Below are positions 1 to 8,648 of a stretch of DNA of 64,000 nucleotides, piece after piece. Position numbers and translations under genes: made by a program. Source of the DNA: CAZJHD01 sp964545855 (GTDB lineage: Bacteria > Planctomycetota > UBA1135 > JACQFD01); contig CAZJHD010000017.1 in assembly GCA_964545855.1 (NCBI GenBank), positions 1 through 64,000 on the forward strand, in the 5' to 3' direction. The stretch's first letter is position 1. The number at the start of each line of letters is the position of its first letter. The notes below the pieces were generated by a model. That model ran no database searches. It saw only the letters and a list, made by a program, of their open reading frames with translations, and was not told where the DNA came from.

Positions 1-50
1 CTCGCTCTCGCTCGGCCTCGGGCCAGCGGCGGCGATTTCTTCACAACCTC
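1..50. mobile_element. Partial copy of 161-bp palindromic element (family 2), cut by window edge
   Basis: Nearly all of these bases match, in reverse complement, one arm of the palindromic element at 18911-19071; the two differ only around the run of T residues near position 37. The terminus reads ...TTCACAACCTC and is followed by TCC, the same triplet that follows the equivalent end of the intact copy. The rest of the element lies outside the window. It carries no coding capacity. Identity as a second copy is seen directly; mobility is inferred from the interrupted gene at the other site. Confidence 0.8.
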
Positions 51-98
51 TCCGACGCCGTCCGGTCGGGGCCCCTCGGGACGCTCACGGGAAGAGCT

Positions 99-629
99 TC
101 AGGGGAAGAACAGCCGCTCGACCTGGTCGACGAAGCGCGCGGGGAAGAGCCGCGCGTCGCGGCCCGCATCCTCCGCGAGACGGCCGAGGTAGCCGCCGAG
201 GTCGCGCATCTCGCGTCGGCTCTGGCTCGCGATCCAGGCGGGGGCTCCGCCGACGTTCGACGCCGTCGAGCGCAGGTCGCGCGCGGTCCACTCGCCGACA
301 TCGGAGGCGGATCGGCCGACCGCCGCGATGCCGCTCGTGGTCTCGCGCGCGAGCCAGGACGGAGCGCCGGACGCGTTGCGGCCGGTCGCGCGCACGTCGT
401 CGGCCGTCGCTTCGATCGTTCGGTCGATCTGGCGGCTCAGATCCCGGCCCTGGCGCGCGAAGTGTCCGCCGAGCCAGCGAGGCGCGCCCGTGACGTGGTC
501 CCAGAACGCCTGGCCGTCGCGGGCGACCCAGGAGCCGAGCGTCCTCACGGAGCCGGTGGAGCGGTGATCCGAGGCGCAGGCCGCGAGGGCGGGCGCGACC
601 AGGGCGAGGAGGAGGGGAGCGAGGCGCAC
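99..629 (-). CDS. Small lipoprotein with three GAPxW repeats
   Basis: A 176-residue protein of unknown function starting at GTG. Residues 1-18 form a signal peptide ending in LAAC, a lipobox, so the mature protein should be a membrane-anchored lipoprotein. The body holds three loosely repeated units of about 40 residues, each opening with GAPRWL, GAPSWL or GAPAWI and followed by a charged, probably helical stretch rich in Arg and Asp. The protein ends in LFFP. It has no obvious family. A TACCCT box on the same strand lies about 24 bases upstream of the start. The lipoprotein call is firm; the role is not known. Confidence 0.75.
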   Translation of the reverse strand: MRLAPLLLALVAPALAACASDHRSTGSVRTLGSWVARDGQAFWDHVTGAPRWLGGHFARQGRDLSRQIDRTIEATADDVRATGRNASGAPSWLARETTSGIAAVGRSASDVGEWTARDLRSTASNVGGAPAWIASQSRREMRDLGGYLGRLAEDAGRDARLFPARFVDQVERLFFP

Positions 630-728
630 GGATCTCGTGGTCGGAGGAGCCGAGGGTAGCAGGGCGTGGTGCGTGTTCCGAAACGTCGTGCGGCTTCCGC
701 GACGTCTCCGCGACGCGAGCGCGGGCGC

Positions 729-1490
729 CTACGACCGCGCCGGCGCCGGCGCATTCCGTCCAGCTTCCTCGCGCTCGACCCGTCCCGCCTTGAGATGCAC
801 CACCCGGGAGCAGCGCCGGGCGAGCTCCATGTCGTGCGTCACGAGCACGAGCGTCGTGCCGACCTCCGTCTGGATCCGGAAGAGAAGGTCGAGGATCGAG
901 GCGCCGGTCTCCTGGTCCAGATTCCCCGTGGGCTCGTCGCAGAGGAGCACGGAGGGGCTCGAGAAGAGGGCCCGGGCGATGGCGACGCGCTGCATCTCGC
1001 CGCCGGAGAGCTGGCTCGGCCGGTGCTTCGCGCGGTCGGCGAGTCCGACACGGTCCAGGAGCGCGAGCGCGCGGTCGCGTTCCTGACGGCGCTGGAGCAG
1101 CGCCGCCAGGAAGGGCTCGCCGATGCGGCCCGACAGGAGCACGTTCTCCAACGCCGAGAGCTCGGCGATCAGGTGATAGAACTGGAAGACGAATCCGATC
1201 TCGCGCCGCCGGACCGCCGCGCGCGCCGACCGCGAGAGCGAGCCCACGTCCCGGCCGCGGACCCGAATGGACCCCGTGGTGGGGCGATCGAGGAGGCCGA
1301 GCAGCTGCAGGAGGGTCGTCTTCCCGACGCCCGACTTCCCGACGAGGGAGACCGTCTCGCCTCCCGCGAAAGCGAGATCGATGCCTCGAAGGACCTGGAT
1401 CGTGCGTCCTCCGAGCTCGTAGGACCGCTCGACACCGACCGCCTCGAGGATCGGAGGCGCCGGGCGCGGGGCTGCCGGGTCGACGCTCAC
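729..1490 (-). CDS. lolD: Lipoprotein-releasing ABC transporter ATP-binding protein (LolD-like)
   Basis: A 253-residue ABC ATPase with every hallmark: Walker A GKSGVGKT, Q-loop FQFYHLI, signature LSGGEMQR, Walker B VLLCDEPTGNLD and switch histidine in THD. The type and length match LolD/MacB-type ATPases, which power extraction of lipoproteins from the inner membrane or other mechanotransmission steps. The GTG start overlaps the stop of the upstream permease as GTGA, so the two are translationally coupled. Pairing with a LolC/E-type permease directly behind lysS supports the Lol assignment over a generic exporter. The last residues past the ATPase fold are Ala/Arg rich. Confidence 0.9.
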   Translation of the reverse strand: MSVDPAAPRPAPPILEAVGVERSYELGGRTIQVLRGIDLAFAGGETVSLVGKSGVGKTTLLQLLGLLDRPTTGSIRVRGRDVGSLSRSARAAVRRREIGFVFQFYHLIAELSALENVLLSGRIGEPFLAALLQRRQERDRALALLDRVGLADRAKHRPSQLSGGEMQRVAIARALFSSPSVLLCDEPTGNLDQETGASILDLLFRIQTEVGTTLVLVTHDMELARRCSRVVHLKAGRVEREEAGRNAPAPARS

Positions 1491-3019
1491 TCGTAGCGGA
1501 GCGCGCGCGCCGGATCGAGCCGGGCCGCGCGGACGGCGGGGACGACGGAGAAGAGGATCCCCGCGACGAGCGTTGCGCCCAGGATCACCGCCACCTGCTC
1601 CATGTGGATCTCGCTGGGAAGGCTCTTCAGGTAGTAGACCTCGGGGTTGAAGAGCTTGAGGCCGAACCAGTCGCCCAGGAATCGCTCGATGGCGTTCAGG
1701 ACGCGCGTTTGCGCGACGAGCAGACCGACTCCCAGCCCGAGGAGGCTCCCGGCGGCCGTCATGGCCGCTCCGACGTCGACGAATACGGCGAGGATCTCTC
1801 CCCAGGAGGCGCCGAGCGTCGAGAGGATCCCGATGTCGCGCGTCTTCTCGTTCACGAGCATCGAGAGCGTTGCGAAGAGGATGAAGGTCGCCACCACGAC
1901 GATGAAGAAGAGGATCACTCCGAGGATCCCGCGCTCGTTGTCGATGGCCGCGAGGAGGACCTTGCGCTGCTCCTCCCAGGTCCGGACCTCAGCGCTCACG
2001 TCCTCTCGGAGCACGTCTCCACCGCGCAGGAGACCTGCGGCGAGGAGGCGCCGGCCGATCTCGTCGCGCGCCGCGGAGGCGTTCCGGTAGTCGTCGAGCT
2101 TCACGACGATCTCGGTGAAATCGATGTCGCGCGCCGCGAGGAACTTCTGCAGCGCCGGGATGCGGACGAGCACCTTCTGGGAATCGAAGTTCTGCTCCTC
2201 CGTGTGGAACATCCCCGAGACCTCGAAGAACATGTTGGGCGTCGTGGGGCTCTCTCGGGTCGCGTCGATGCCGATGGAGACGACCTCGATGCGGTCGCCG
2301 CGACGGAGCCGAAGCGACTTCGCGAGCGAGATGCCGACGATCATTCCCTCCTTCGGCAGCTCGTCGGGGTGCTCGGTCGTTCGGAACGGCGCGCTTCGAT
2401 CGCGTACCGGCTGGAAGATGCGACGGTCCTCGTCGCGGGCCGAGAGGTCGCCCTCGTCGAAGGGGCCGATCCACTTCTCGAAGTTGCTCGTGCCGCGCTC
2501 CGCGTCGGCGTCGACGCCGATCATCTCCACGACGAACTCGGACCCGCTGCGTGCGAGGTTGAAGACGTCGAGGACCTGCGTCGGGAACGCGAGGCCCGCC
2601 CAGACGAAGCGTGGCGCGATCGCTCGAACGTGCGGGCAGCCGTCGAGGGCCCGGCGGTACTCCTCGAAGCTCCCTGGCATCCGCGAGGCCATTCCCGAGA
2701 CTTGGCGCGCTCTCGGCTGGATGGTGAGATCGGCGAGGGAGCCGCGAATGAGTCGGCGGTGCTCCGAGATGAATCCGTTCATCACGGAGAGCACGACGAT
2801 CAGGGCGGCGACTCCGAGGGCGACGCCGGCGACGGAGACGACGTTGATCCATCTCGACGACGCGAAGCGGATCGCGAGCGGCAGCACCGCCGCGCGACGG
2901 AACGTCTCGACGAGGGAGAAGACCGCGGCCGCGAGGGCGAACGCGAGGAGCGCTCCCGCGACGACCAGCGCCGCTGTCTGGAGCACGAGCACCTGCGTCG
3001 TCGGCGCGGCCGCGATCAC
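1487..3019 (-). CDS. LolC/LolE-type ABC transporter permease (FtsX family)
   Basis: A 510-residue FtsX-family permease. It has one N-terminal membrane region before about residue 60, the conserved RFASSRWINVVSVAGVALGV segment, a large periplasmic domain of roughly 270 residues, and three C-terminal membrane helices including the typical NEKTRDIGILSTLGAS loop and the ARLDPARALRYE tail. The reading frame stays open far upstream, but that part is Arg/Pro-rich antisense of lysS; GTG at 3019 is chosen because it overlaps the lysS stop as GTGA. An extra hydrophobic stretch before the usual start makes it slightly longer than LolC. It works with the downstream ATPase; a single permease implies a homodimer. 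Confidence 0.88.
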   Translation of the reverse strand: MIAAAPTTQVLVLQTAALVVAGALLAFALAAAVFSLVETFRRAAVLPLAIRFASSRWINVVSVAGVALGVAALIVVLSVMNGFISEHRRLIRGSLADLTIQPRARQVSGMASRMPGSFEEYRRALDGCPHVRAIAPRFVWAGLAFPTQVLDVFNLARSGSEFVVEMIGVDADAERGTSNFEKWIGPFDEGDLSARDEDRRIFQPVRDRSAPFRTTEHPDELPKEGMIVGISLAKSLRLRRGDRIEVVSIGIDATRESPTTPNMFFEVSGMFHTEEQNFDSQKVLVRIPALQKFLAARDIDFTEIVVKLDDYRNASAARDEIGRRLLAAGLLRGGDVLREDVSAEVRTWEEQRKVLLAAIDNERGILGVILFFIVVVATFILFATLSMLVNEKTRDIGILSTLGASWGEILAVFVDVGAAMTAAGSLLGLGVGLLVAQTRVLNAIERFLGDWFGLKLFNPEVYYLKSLPSEIHMEQVAVILGATLVAGILFSVVPAVRAARLDPARALRYE

Positions 3020-4515
3020 GTCGGAGGCGCCTGCGCCGCAGGCGGCCGTTCCTCGCGAAGCAGGGGGAAGAGAACCACTTCGCGGATCGACGCCTTCCCC
3101 GTGAAGAGCATCACGAGCCGATCGATGCCGATGCCGAGCCCGCCGGCCGGCGGCATGCCGTACTCGAGCGCCTGCACGTAGTCGATGTCGACCTCCGAGG
3201 GGCTCTCTTCGTCCTTCGTCGCCACCTGCGCGCGGAAGCGAGCCTCCTGCTCCGCCGGATCGTTCAGCTCCGTGAAGGCGTTCGCGAGCTCCGTCCCCGC
3301 GACGAAGAGCTCGAATCGCTCGGCGACACGCGGATCGCCGGGCTTCGTCTTCGCGAGCGGGCAGATGGGCACCGGGTAGTCGACGATGAACGTCGGCTGG
3401 AGGAGGGTCTTCTCGACGCACTCCTCGAAGAGATCGTTGGCGAGCTTCTCCGGCGTCTTCCCGGCGCTCGGCACGCGCAGCTCCGCGGCGCGTCGCGCGC
3501 AGAAGGCGCCGTCGAAGAAGTCGCCGCCGACGTGCTCGCGGAACAGCTCGAGGTAGCCCGCACGGCGGAAAGGGGGGCGGAGGTCGACGTCGACGTCGCG
3601 GAACGCGATCCGTCCACCGGGGTGCAGCTCCCGCTGGAGGGCGCCGACGATCGCCTCCACGAGATCCATCATTTGGCGGTAGTCGGCGTGCGCCCGGTAG
3701 GCCTCGAGCATCGTGAACTCGGGGTTGTGGCGCGTGTCGATCCCTTCGTTGCGGAACACGCGACCGATCTCGTAGACGCGCTCGAGGCCGCCGACCAGGA
3801 GCCGCTTCAGGTAGAGCTCCGGAGCGATGCGCAGATAGAGTTCGCGGTCGAGGGCGTTGTGATGCGTGCGGAAGGGACGCGCGGTCGCGCCGCCCGCGAT
3901 CGGATGGAGGATCGGCGTCTCCACCTCGAGGTAGCCGTCGTCGTCGAGGATGCGGCGGATCGTCCGCACGACCGCGGCTCGCGTCTCGAAGAGGGCACGG
4001 ACTCCCTCGTTCGCCCAGAGATCGACGTAGCGCCGTCGGAAGCGAGCCTCGGTGTCCGTGAGCCCGTGCCACTTCTCCGGCGGCGGCGCGAGTGCCTTGG
4101 CGAGGATCGTGAAGGAGTCGACGAACAGGGTCGGCTCGCCTCGCCGGGTGCGACCCGGGCGACCTGTGGCCTCGACCTGATCGCCGTCGTCGAGCATCGC
4201 GAGAAGCTCGAAGGCCTGCGACGGCGTGCCCGGCCACTCGTCGCGGGCGCTTCGATCGAACGCGAGCTGGATCCGCCCTCCCGCATCGAGCAGAGGAACG
4301 AACACGAGCTTCCCGAAGTCGCGCGGCTGACGCATGCGCCCTCCGACCGCGAGGGTCTTGGAGGCGTCGATCGCGCCCGGCGCGAGAGATGCGACGGCTG
4401 CCACCACCGCTCGCGACCCGTCGATCGGCGTGCTCCTCGCCGGATAGGGATCGACCCCGAGCGCCCGAAGGCTCTCGAGCTTGCGGAGTCGCTCAGGGTG
4501 GACGAGGTCGGACAT
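3016..4515 (-). CDS. lysS: Lysyl-tRNA synthetase, class II
   Basis: A 499-residue class II LysRS that charges tRNA-Lys. It has an N-terminal OB-fold anticodon-binding domain (about residues 50-150) and the catalytic domain with motif 2 (FRNEGIDTRHNPEFTMLEAY) and motif 3 (GLGIGIDRLVMLFTG). The length matches bacterial enzymes. The ATG giving MSDLVHPERLRKLESL is the natural start; the frame stays open upstream to 4896 but that extension does not resemble LysRS. It is first in a lysS-lolC-lolD operon, an order also known in some Deltaproteobacteria. Confidence 0.95.
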   Translation of the reverse strand: MSDLVHPERLRKLESLRALGVDPYPARSTPIDGSRAVVAAVASLAPGAIDASKTLAVGGRMRQPRDFGKLVFVPLLDAGGRIQLAFDRSARDEWPGTPSQAFELLAMLDDGDQVEATGRPGRTRRGEPTLFVDSFTILAKALAPPPEKWHGLTDTEARFRRRYVDLWANEGVRALFETRAAVVRTIRRILDDDGYLEVETPILHPIAGGATARPFRTHHNALDRELYLRIAPELYLKRLLVGGLERVYEIGRVFRNEGIDTRHNPEFTMLEAYRAHADYRQMMDLVEAIVGALQRELHPGGRIAFRDVDVDLRPPFRRAGYLELFREHVGGDFFDGAFCARRAAELRVPSAGKTPEKLANDLFEECVEKTLLQPTFIVDYPVPICPLAKTKPGDPRVAERFELFVAGTELANAFTELNDPAEQEARFRAQVATKDEESPSEVDIDYVQALEYGMPPAGGLGIGIDRLVMLFTGKASIREVVLFPLLREERPPAAQAPPT

Positions 4516-4681
4516 GGCGGTCGCGCGGGGCGGCGGAGTATCCGGACGGTGCGTGCGCGGACCAAGGAGGCTTTCGAGTCCAAGAGCGCCGCGCGAGCAC
4601 GTGACGATTCGCGCGAGCAGAATCGCGATCGCGAGTCGGATCGAGACGCCCGCGAGCCGCGCTGCCGTCGAGCCGAAGACT

Positions 4682-4711
4682 CCATAAGTCACTATCGGAC
4701 AGCGCTGTAAA
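4682..4711 (-). promoter_or_regulatory. Candidate lysS promoter
   Basis: On the minus strand, TTTACA (4711 to 4706) and TTATGG (4687 to 4682) are separated by 18 bases in a locally AT-richer patch of the lysS upstream region. It would give a leader of roughly 160 bases. The -10 match is weak and this is a guess from spacing. The remainder of the 4516-4757 gap shows nothing recognisable. Confidence 0.3.
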
Positions 4712-4757
4712 GCCTCCATGGGATTTCGCGCAAACCGCTCGAGGCGCTCCAGGGAAC

Positions 4758-4786
4758 TTGCCCGTTCCATGACCCCGTCATAGACT
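4758..4786 (+). promoter_or_regulatory. Promoter of first secreted paralogue
   Basis: TTGCCC and TAGACT are separated by exactly 17 bases. The same architecture (TTGCCA, 17 bases, TAGGCT) occurs upstream of the second paralogue, with a shared GGGAACTTGCC around the -35 box and almost the same distance to the ATG (164 versus 167 bases from the end of the -10). Conservation across the duplicated units while the spacer has diverged argues for a real housekeeping-sigma promoter. Confidence 0.75.
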
Positions 4787-4885
4787 CGCTGAGTTCCGCT
4801 TCCGATCGACGGATGCGGACTGACATCGCCCGATCGTTGCGTCGCTCTCGAGGGATCCGAGGACGAAGCGGAGTTCGGTCGTTGT

Positions 4886-4902
4886 GCGGCCTCCAAGGCC
4901 GC
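4886..4902 (+). promoter_or_regulatory. Conserved leader hairpin ahead of first secreted paralogue
   Basis: GCGGCC, five loop bases, GGCCGC, followed by a pyrimidine-rich stretch and a GGAGG ribosome-binding site at 4937-4941, nine bases before the ATG. The second paralogue has the same stem with a three-base loop at 6956-6970. The stem is kept while the loop and flanks changed, so it may stabilise the long 5' leader or regulate translation. Confidence 0.5.
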
Positions 4903-4950
4903 GGCCTCTACACCCTCTCACCCCACCTCACGAATCGGAGGCATCTCACG

Positions 4951-6519
4951 ATGCGAGCTCGCTTCTTGGCCTTGCCCGCGGCCCTCATGATGGCTGGCAC
5001 GGCCGCCGCGCAGTCGGGAGTCCTTATCCCGAATGCCATTCACCTCTGGCGGTCGGACGTCTTCTTCGGAACGGTCGTGAATCTCGCTGCGGGCCCCGGA
5101 GTTGGCGGCCACGCAGCGTGGCAGACCATGCCGCCGGACGTGCTGACGTACTTCCGCAACCAGACGCACCCGACGGAGCCGGGCGCTCGTCGGCTGAACT
5201 TCCGCGGATTCGAGATCACGCTGTTCGTGCCGCCCGCGGGCGCCGCGAACAACCACGCCTCCCCGCAAATGGAGCTTCGCCGCGCCATCGAGAATCCCGC
5301 CGCACAGGCTCGGCTTCTCCCGGACACGGCGAATCCCGCCCTCGTCACGATTCCTCCGGTCGCGATCGGCGTCCTTCCGGCGAACGAAGTCCTGAAGTTC
5401 GCGGTCGATCTCGGCTCCCCGGGTGTCTCGGTGCCCGCGGGTAACCAGTTCGGCAACGGCCTTTCGTGCTTCCTGCCTCACGTCGGTCAGCAGTTCGGCG
5501 GCGCGAACTCCCTGATGATCGTGCTCACCGGCCAGCCCGGCGTGCTCGGCTTCGAGACGAGCGCGCTGTCGTTGAGCGGCCTCACGCTGCCCTACCTCGC
5601 GGCCGGCGCGCCCCTCTACATGGATCAGCTCCTTCTGGGCGGTCTCACGATCGCGTCGACGGAGAACCAGTTCACCTACTACTTCTCGCAGTCGCTCATT
5701 CAGCCGGTGAAGAACTCCGTCCTCGTGACGGGGGGAACGCCGCTCCCGGGTGGCGGCGCGATGCCGGTTCCGTTCCCGTTCTACATGGACGACGGTCGTG
5801 GAGCGCTCCTCCCGGTCGGTGGTGACGGCATCAGCTACACGGGCAACTCGAACTACCAGTCGCTGGGTCTCGGCCCGGTTTGGTTCATCCCGCTGACGAT
5901 GTTCGATGGCGACATCGGCGCCGGCGGCGGCACCGATCCGCTTCCCGAGAACTGGGTCGGCGCCGGTGGCGCTCCCGAGAACTCCTACATCTACAAGAAG
6001 TCGGTCATCGCGTGGATCGACGAGCTCCTGATCGCCTTCGGTGGAACGCCGGGCGCGGGTGCTCTCCTCAACCCGGCGAACTCGAACCAGGGCCTCTGGC
6101 TCGGAGTCGATCTGTTCCTCGGGCTGCTAAACCCGACGATCCTCGTGAACTCCGTGAACTTCGCGGACATCTCGGGTGGACCGGCGCACGCCGGCAACGA
6201 GTTCACCGCCTACCACTCGCTGCTCGCTCCGGGCGGAATCTTCGGGCGTAACCTCGTGAACTTCGCCCCGACGACCAACCCGATCAGCAACGCGGTGGGC
6301 GAGCACACCACGATGCTGCTGCCGCAGACGGGCTACACGGACTTCGTGCCGACCCCGAACGGCTTCCGCGGCTTCGGTGAGAACCCGGGCGGCCCGACGA
6401 TCGCCGGCCGTGCGTTCTACGTCACGTGCTGGATGCTCGACACGGCATCGACGACGACCGTGACCAACAACAACATCCTCGACATGACGAACGTGATCAA
6501 GATCACGCTCGGCGCGTAG
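4951..6519 (+). CDS. Secreted protein of unknown function, tandem paralogue 1
   Basis: A 522-residue exported protein: signal peptide to about residue 20 (ALMMAGTAAAQ), then a Gly/Ala/Asn/Pro-rich, Cys-poor body with no recognised domain. Motifs shared with its downstream neighbour include PNAIHLWRSD near the N terminus, LSLSGLTLP, AAGAPLYMDQLLLGGL, and a C-terminal half beginning at MPVPFPFYMDDGRG that is almost invariant. The ATG is fixed by a GGAGG at nine bases and the signal peptide; the open frame upstream of it is not signal-like. Its own promoter, leader hairpin and double terminator suggest strong monocistronic expression, fitting an abundant surface or extracellular protein. Position 5923-6236 is identical in DNA sequence to the second copy. 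Confidence 0.85.
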   Translation: MRARFLALPAALMMAGTAAAQSGVLIPNAIHLWRSDVFFGTVVNLAAGPGVGGHAAWQTMPPDVLTYFRNQTHPTEPGARRLNFRGFEITLFVPPAGAANNHASPQMELRRAIENPAAQARLLPDTANPALVTIPPVAIGVLPANEVLKFAVDLGSPGVSVPAGNQFGNGLSCFLPHVGQQFGGANSLMIVLTGQPGVLGFETSALSLSGLTLPYLAAGAPLYMDQLLLGGLTIASTENQFTYYFSQSLIQPVKNSVLVTGGTPLPGGGAMPVPFPFYMDDGRGALLPVGGDGISYTGNSNYQSLGLGPVWFIPLTMFDGDIGAGGGTDPLPENWVGAGGAPENSYIYKKSVIAWIDELLIAFGGTPGAGALLNPANSNQGLWLGVDLFLGLLNPTILVNSVNFADISGGPAHAGNEFTAYHSLLAPGGIFGRNLVNFAPTTNPISNAVGEHTTMLLPQTGYTDFVPTPNGFRGFGENPGGPTIAGRAFYVTCWMLDTASTTTVTNNNILDMTNVIKITLGA

Positions 6520-6531
6520 TCGACGGATCGC

Positions 6532-6567
6532 ACGGCCGGAGCCTCGAAACGCCGAGGCTCCGGCCGT
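6532..6567 (+). terminator. Hairpin terminator, first of a pair
   Basis: Perfect 15-bp stem (6532-6546 with 6553-6567) and a 6-base loop, 13 bases after the stop codon. No U-tract follows, as is common in very GC-rich genomes. Confidence 0.75.
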
Positions 6568-6577
6568 CGATGGTCTC

Positions 6578-6619
6578 GCGGGCTCCCGCGCGACTCCTCG
6601 GAGTCGCGCGGGAGCCCGC
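6578..6619 (+). terminator. Hairpin terminator, second of a pair
   Basis: Perfect 19-bp stem (6578-6596 with 6601-6619) closed by a CTCG tetraloop. Placed directly behind the first hairpin. A degenerate counterpart lies behind the second paralogue at 8649-8688, so the double hairpin was copied with the gene. The rest of 6620-6823 shows nothing recognisable. Confidence 0.75.
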
Positions 6620-6823
6620 TTCAGTTGCAGGCGTCGCGTCACGTCGCTGCAGCAGCCGTCCCGACGGTGCGGAGGATGCGCCCACCAACTCGGCGCGCTT
6701 CGTTTCCGATGGCCGACGATCAGCCGCCGCTCGAGCCGGCAAGGACCCACGGCTCGATCGAGGGCGCGCCGATGCGGGGATCGAGGCAGCCCGTGATGCC
6801 ATTTCTCGTTGGCCAGAGGGAAC

Positions 6824-6852
6824 TTGCCACGGAAAGGGACTCGTCCTAGGCT
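6824..6852 (+). promoter_or_regulatory. Promoter of second secreted paralogue
   Basis: TTGCCA, 17 bases, TAGGCT, with GGGAACTTGCC in common with the promoter of paralogue 1. The -10 ends 167 bases before the ATG. Confidence 0.75.
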
Positions 6853-6955
6853 GGTACAGTCCGAGGCTGGCTCTTCCGCCTCGGGCTCACCATCGCTCCG
6901 ACCGGCTCGCGAACCTTGAGGGATCCAAGGGAATTCGTGTCGCCCGGGAAGGAGT

Positions 6956-6970
6956 GCGGCCCTAGGCCGC
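6956..6970 (+). promoter_or_regulatory. Conserved leader hairpin ahead of second secreted paralogue
   Basis: GCGGCC, CTA loop, GGCCGC. It is the counterpart of the hairpin at 4886-4902. A GGAGG at 7006-7010 lies nine bases before the ATG, the same spacing as in paralogue 1. Confidence 0.5.
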
Positions 6971-7019
6971 GACTCTTCACCCTTTCCCTCTCACTCTCAA
7001 GATTCGGAGGCATCACACG

Positions 7020-8582
7020 ATGCGGACTCGTTTCCTGGCCCTGCCGGCCACTCTCCTGCTCGCCGGAACCGTCGTTGCCCAGTCGGGCGTCGTCGTTCCG
7101 AACGCGATTCACCTCTGGCGCTCGGACACGTTCCTTTCCTTCACGAGCAACATGGGCGCTGCTGCCGGCCAGACCGGCTTCAACGCCTGGCAGACGCTTC
7201 CTCCGGACGTCTTGGCGTACTTCCGGAACGCGACTCACCCGACGCTCCCCGGAGCGCGGAGCCTGGACTTCCGCGGATTCGAGGTGACCCTATTCAACCC
7301 GACCGCGGGTGCCGCAAACGCTCAGGCGACTCCAACGCTCGAGCTTCGGCGCGCCGTGGAGAACCCTGCGGCGCAGGGCCGCCTCCTGCCGACGGGCCCA
7401 CTGCTCGTCAGTTTCCCGCCCGTCGTTCTCGGAGTTCTTCCGGCGGCAGAAGTCCTGAAGTTCTCGATCGATCTCGGAACCCCTGGCATCTCGGTTTCCG
7501 CTGGCAGCGCCGTGGGCCACGGCCTCGCGGCGCAGTACTTGAACGTTGGAATCGCCTTTGGCGGCGCGAACTCGCTCCAGACCGTGCACTCCGGCAACCC
7601 TGGCGTGCTCGGCTACGAGTCGAGCCCTCTGTCGCTGTCGGGTCTCACGATCCCGCCGCTCGCGGCCGGCGCGCCCCTCTACATGGACCAGCTCCTGCTG
7701 GGTGGTCTGACGACGGCCTCGACGGAGCTGCAGGTCACCTACCTCTTCGAGCAGTCGCTGATCCAGCCCGTCAAGAACTCCATCCTCGTGACGGCAGCGA
7801 CCCCGCTGCCCGGCGGTGGCGCGATGCCGGTTCCGTTTCCGTTCTACATGGACGACGGTCGTGGAGCGCTCCTCCCGGTCGGCGGTGACGGCATCAGCTA
7901 CACGGGCAACTCGAACTACCAGTCGCAGGGCCTCGGCCCGGTCTGGTTCATTCCGCTGACCATGTTCGATGGCGACATCGGCGCTGGCGGCGGCACCGAT
8001 CCGCTTCCCGAGAACTGGGTCGGCGCCGGTGGCGCTCCCGAGAACTCCTACATCTACAAGAAGTCGGTCATCGCGTGGATCGACGAGCTCCTGATCGCCT
8101 TCGGTGGAACGCCGGGCGCGGGTGCTCTCCTCAACCCGGCGAACTCGAACCAGGGCCTCTGGCTCGGAGTCGATCTGTTCCTCGGGCTGCTAAACCCGAC
8201 GATCCTCGTGAACTCCGTGAACTTCGCGGACATCTCGGGTGGACCGGCGCACGCCGGCAACGAGTTCACCGCCTACCACTCGCTGCTCGCTCCGGGCGGG
8301 ATCTTCGGGCGTAACCTCGTGAACTACGCCCCGACGACCAACCCGATCAGCAACGCGGTCGGTGAGCAGGCGACCATGCTGAATCCGCAGACGGGCTACA
8401 CGGACTTCGTGCCGACCCCGAACGGCTTCCGTGGCTTCGGTGAGAACCCGGGCGGCGCGGCGATCGCCGGCCGTGCGTTCTACGTCACGTGCTGGATGCT
8501 CGACACGGCGTCGACGACGACCGTGACGAACAACAACATCCTCGACATGACGAACGTGATCAAGATCACGCTCGGCGCGTAA
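7020..8582 (+). CDS. Secreted protein of unknown function, tandem paralogue 2
   Basis: A 520-residue exported protein, homologous end to end to the gene at 4951-6519. Signal peptide MRTRFLALPATLLLAGTVVAQ, then the same PNAIHLWRSD and AAGAPLYMDQLLLGGLT motifs. The N-terminal half has diverged at many amino-acid positions, whereas from about residue 265 the two proteins are nearly the same, including a stretch of complete DNA identity (7986-8299 here). The start is supported by GGAGG nine bases upstream. No catalytic motif is visible. Duplicated control signals suggest both copies are expressed, perhaps as variants of one structural or surface protein. Confidence 0.85.
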   Translation: MRTRFLALPATLLLAGTVVAQSGVVVPNAIHLWRSDTFLSFTSNMGAAAGQTGFNAWQTLPPDVLAYFRNATHPTLPGARSLDFRGFEVTLFNPTAGAANAQATPTLELRRAVENPAAQGRLLPTGPLLVSFPPVVLGVLPAAEVLKFSIDLGTPGISVSAGSAVGHGLAAQYLNVGIAFGGANSLQTVHSGNPGVLGYESSPLSLSGLTIPPLAAGAPLYMDQLLLGGLTTASTELQVTYLFEQSLIQPVKNSILVTAATPLPGGGAMPVPFPFYMDDGRGALLPVGGDGISYTGNSNYQSQGLGPVWFIPLTMFDGDIGAGGGTDPLPENWVGAGGAPENSYIYKKSVIAWIDELLIAFGGTPGAGALLNPANSNQGLWLGVDLFLGLLNPTILVNSVNFADISGGPAHAGNEFTAYHSLLAPGGIFGRNLVNYAPTTNPISNAVGEQATMLNPQTGYTDFVPTPNGFRGFGENPGGAAIAGRAFYVTCWMLDTASTTTVTNNNILDMTNVIKITLGA

Positions 8583-8597
8583 TCGACGGATCGGACT

Positions 8598-8634
8598 CTC
8601 GCTCCGCCGCCCGAGACCTCGGGGGCGGAGCGAG
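8598..8634 (+). terminator. Hairpin terminator after second paralogue
   Basis: CTCGCTCCGCC at 8598-8608 pairs perfectly with 8624-8634, with further pairing inside after a one-base bulge. It starts 16 bases after the stop codon, like the first hairpin of paralogue 1. Confidence 0.7.
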
Positions 8635-8648
8635 GGAACCGGAGATTC

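Noticed and set aside
4516..4896. Extension of lysS upstream to 4896
   Set aside because: The extension has no LysRS similarity; MSDLVHPERL is a normal start and leaves room for divergent control.
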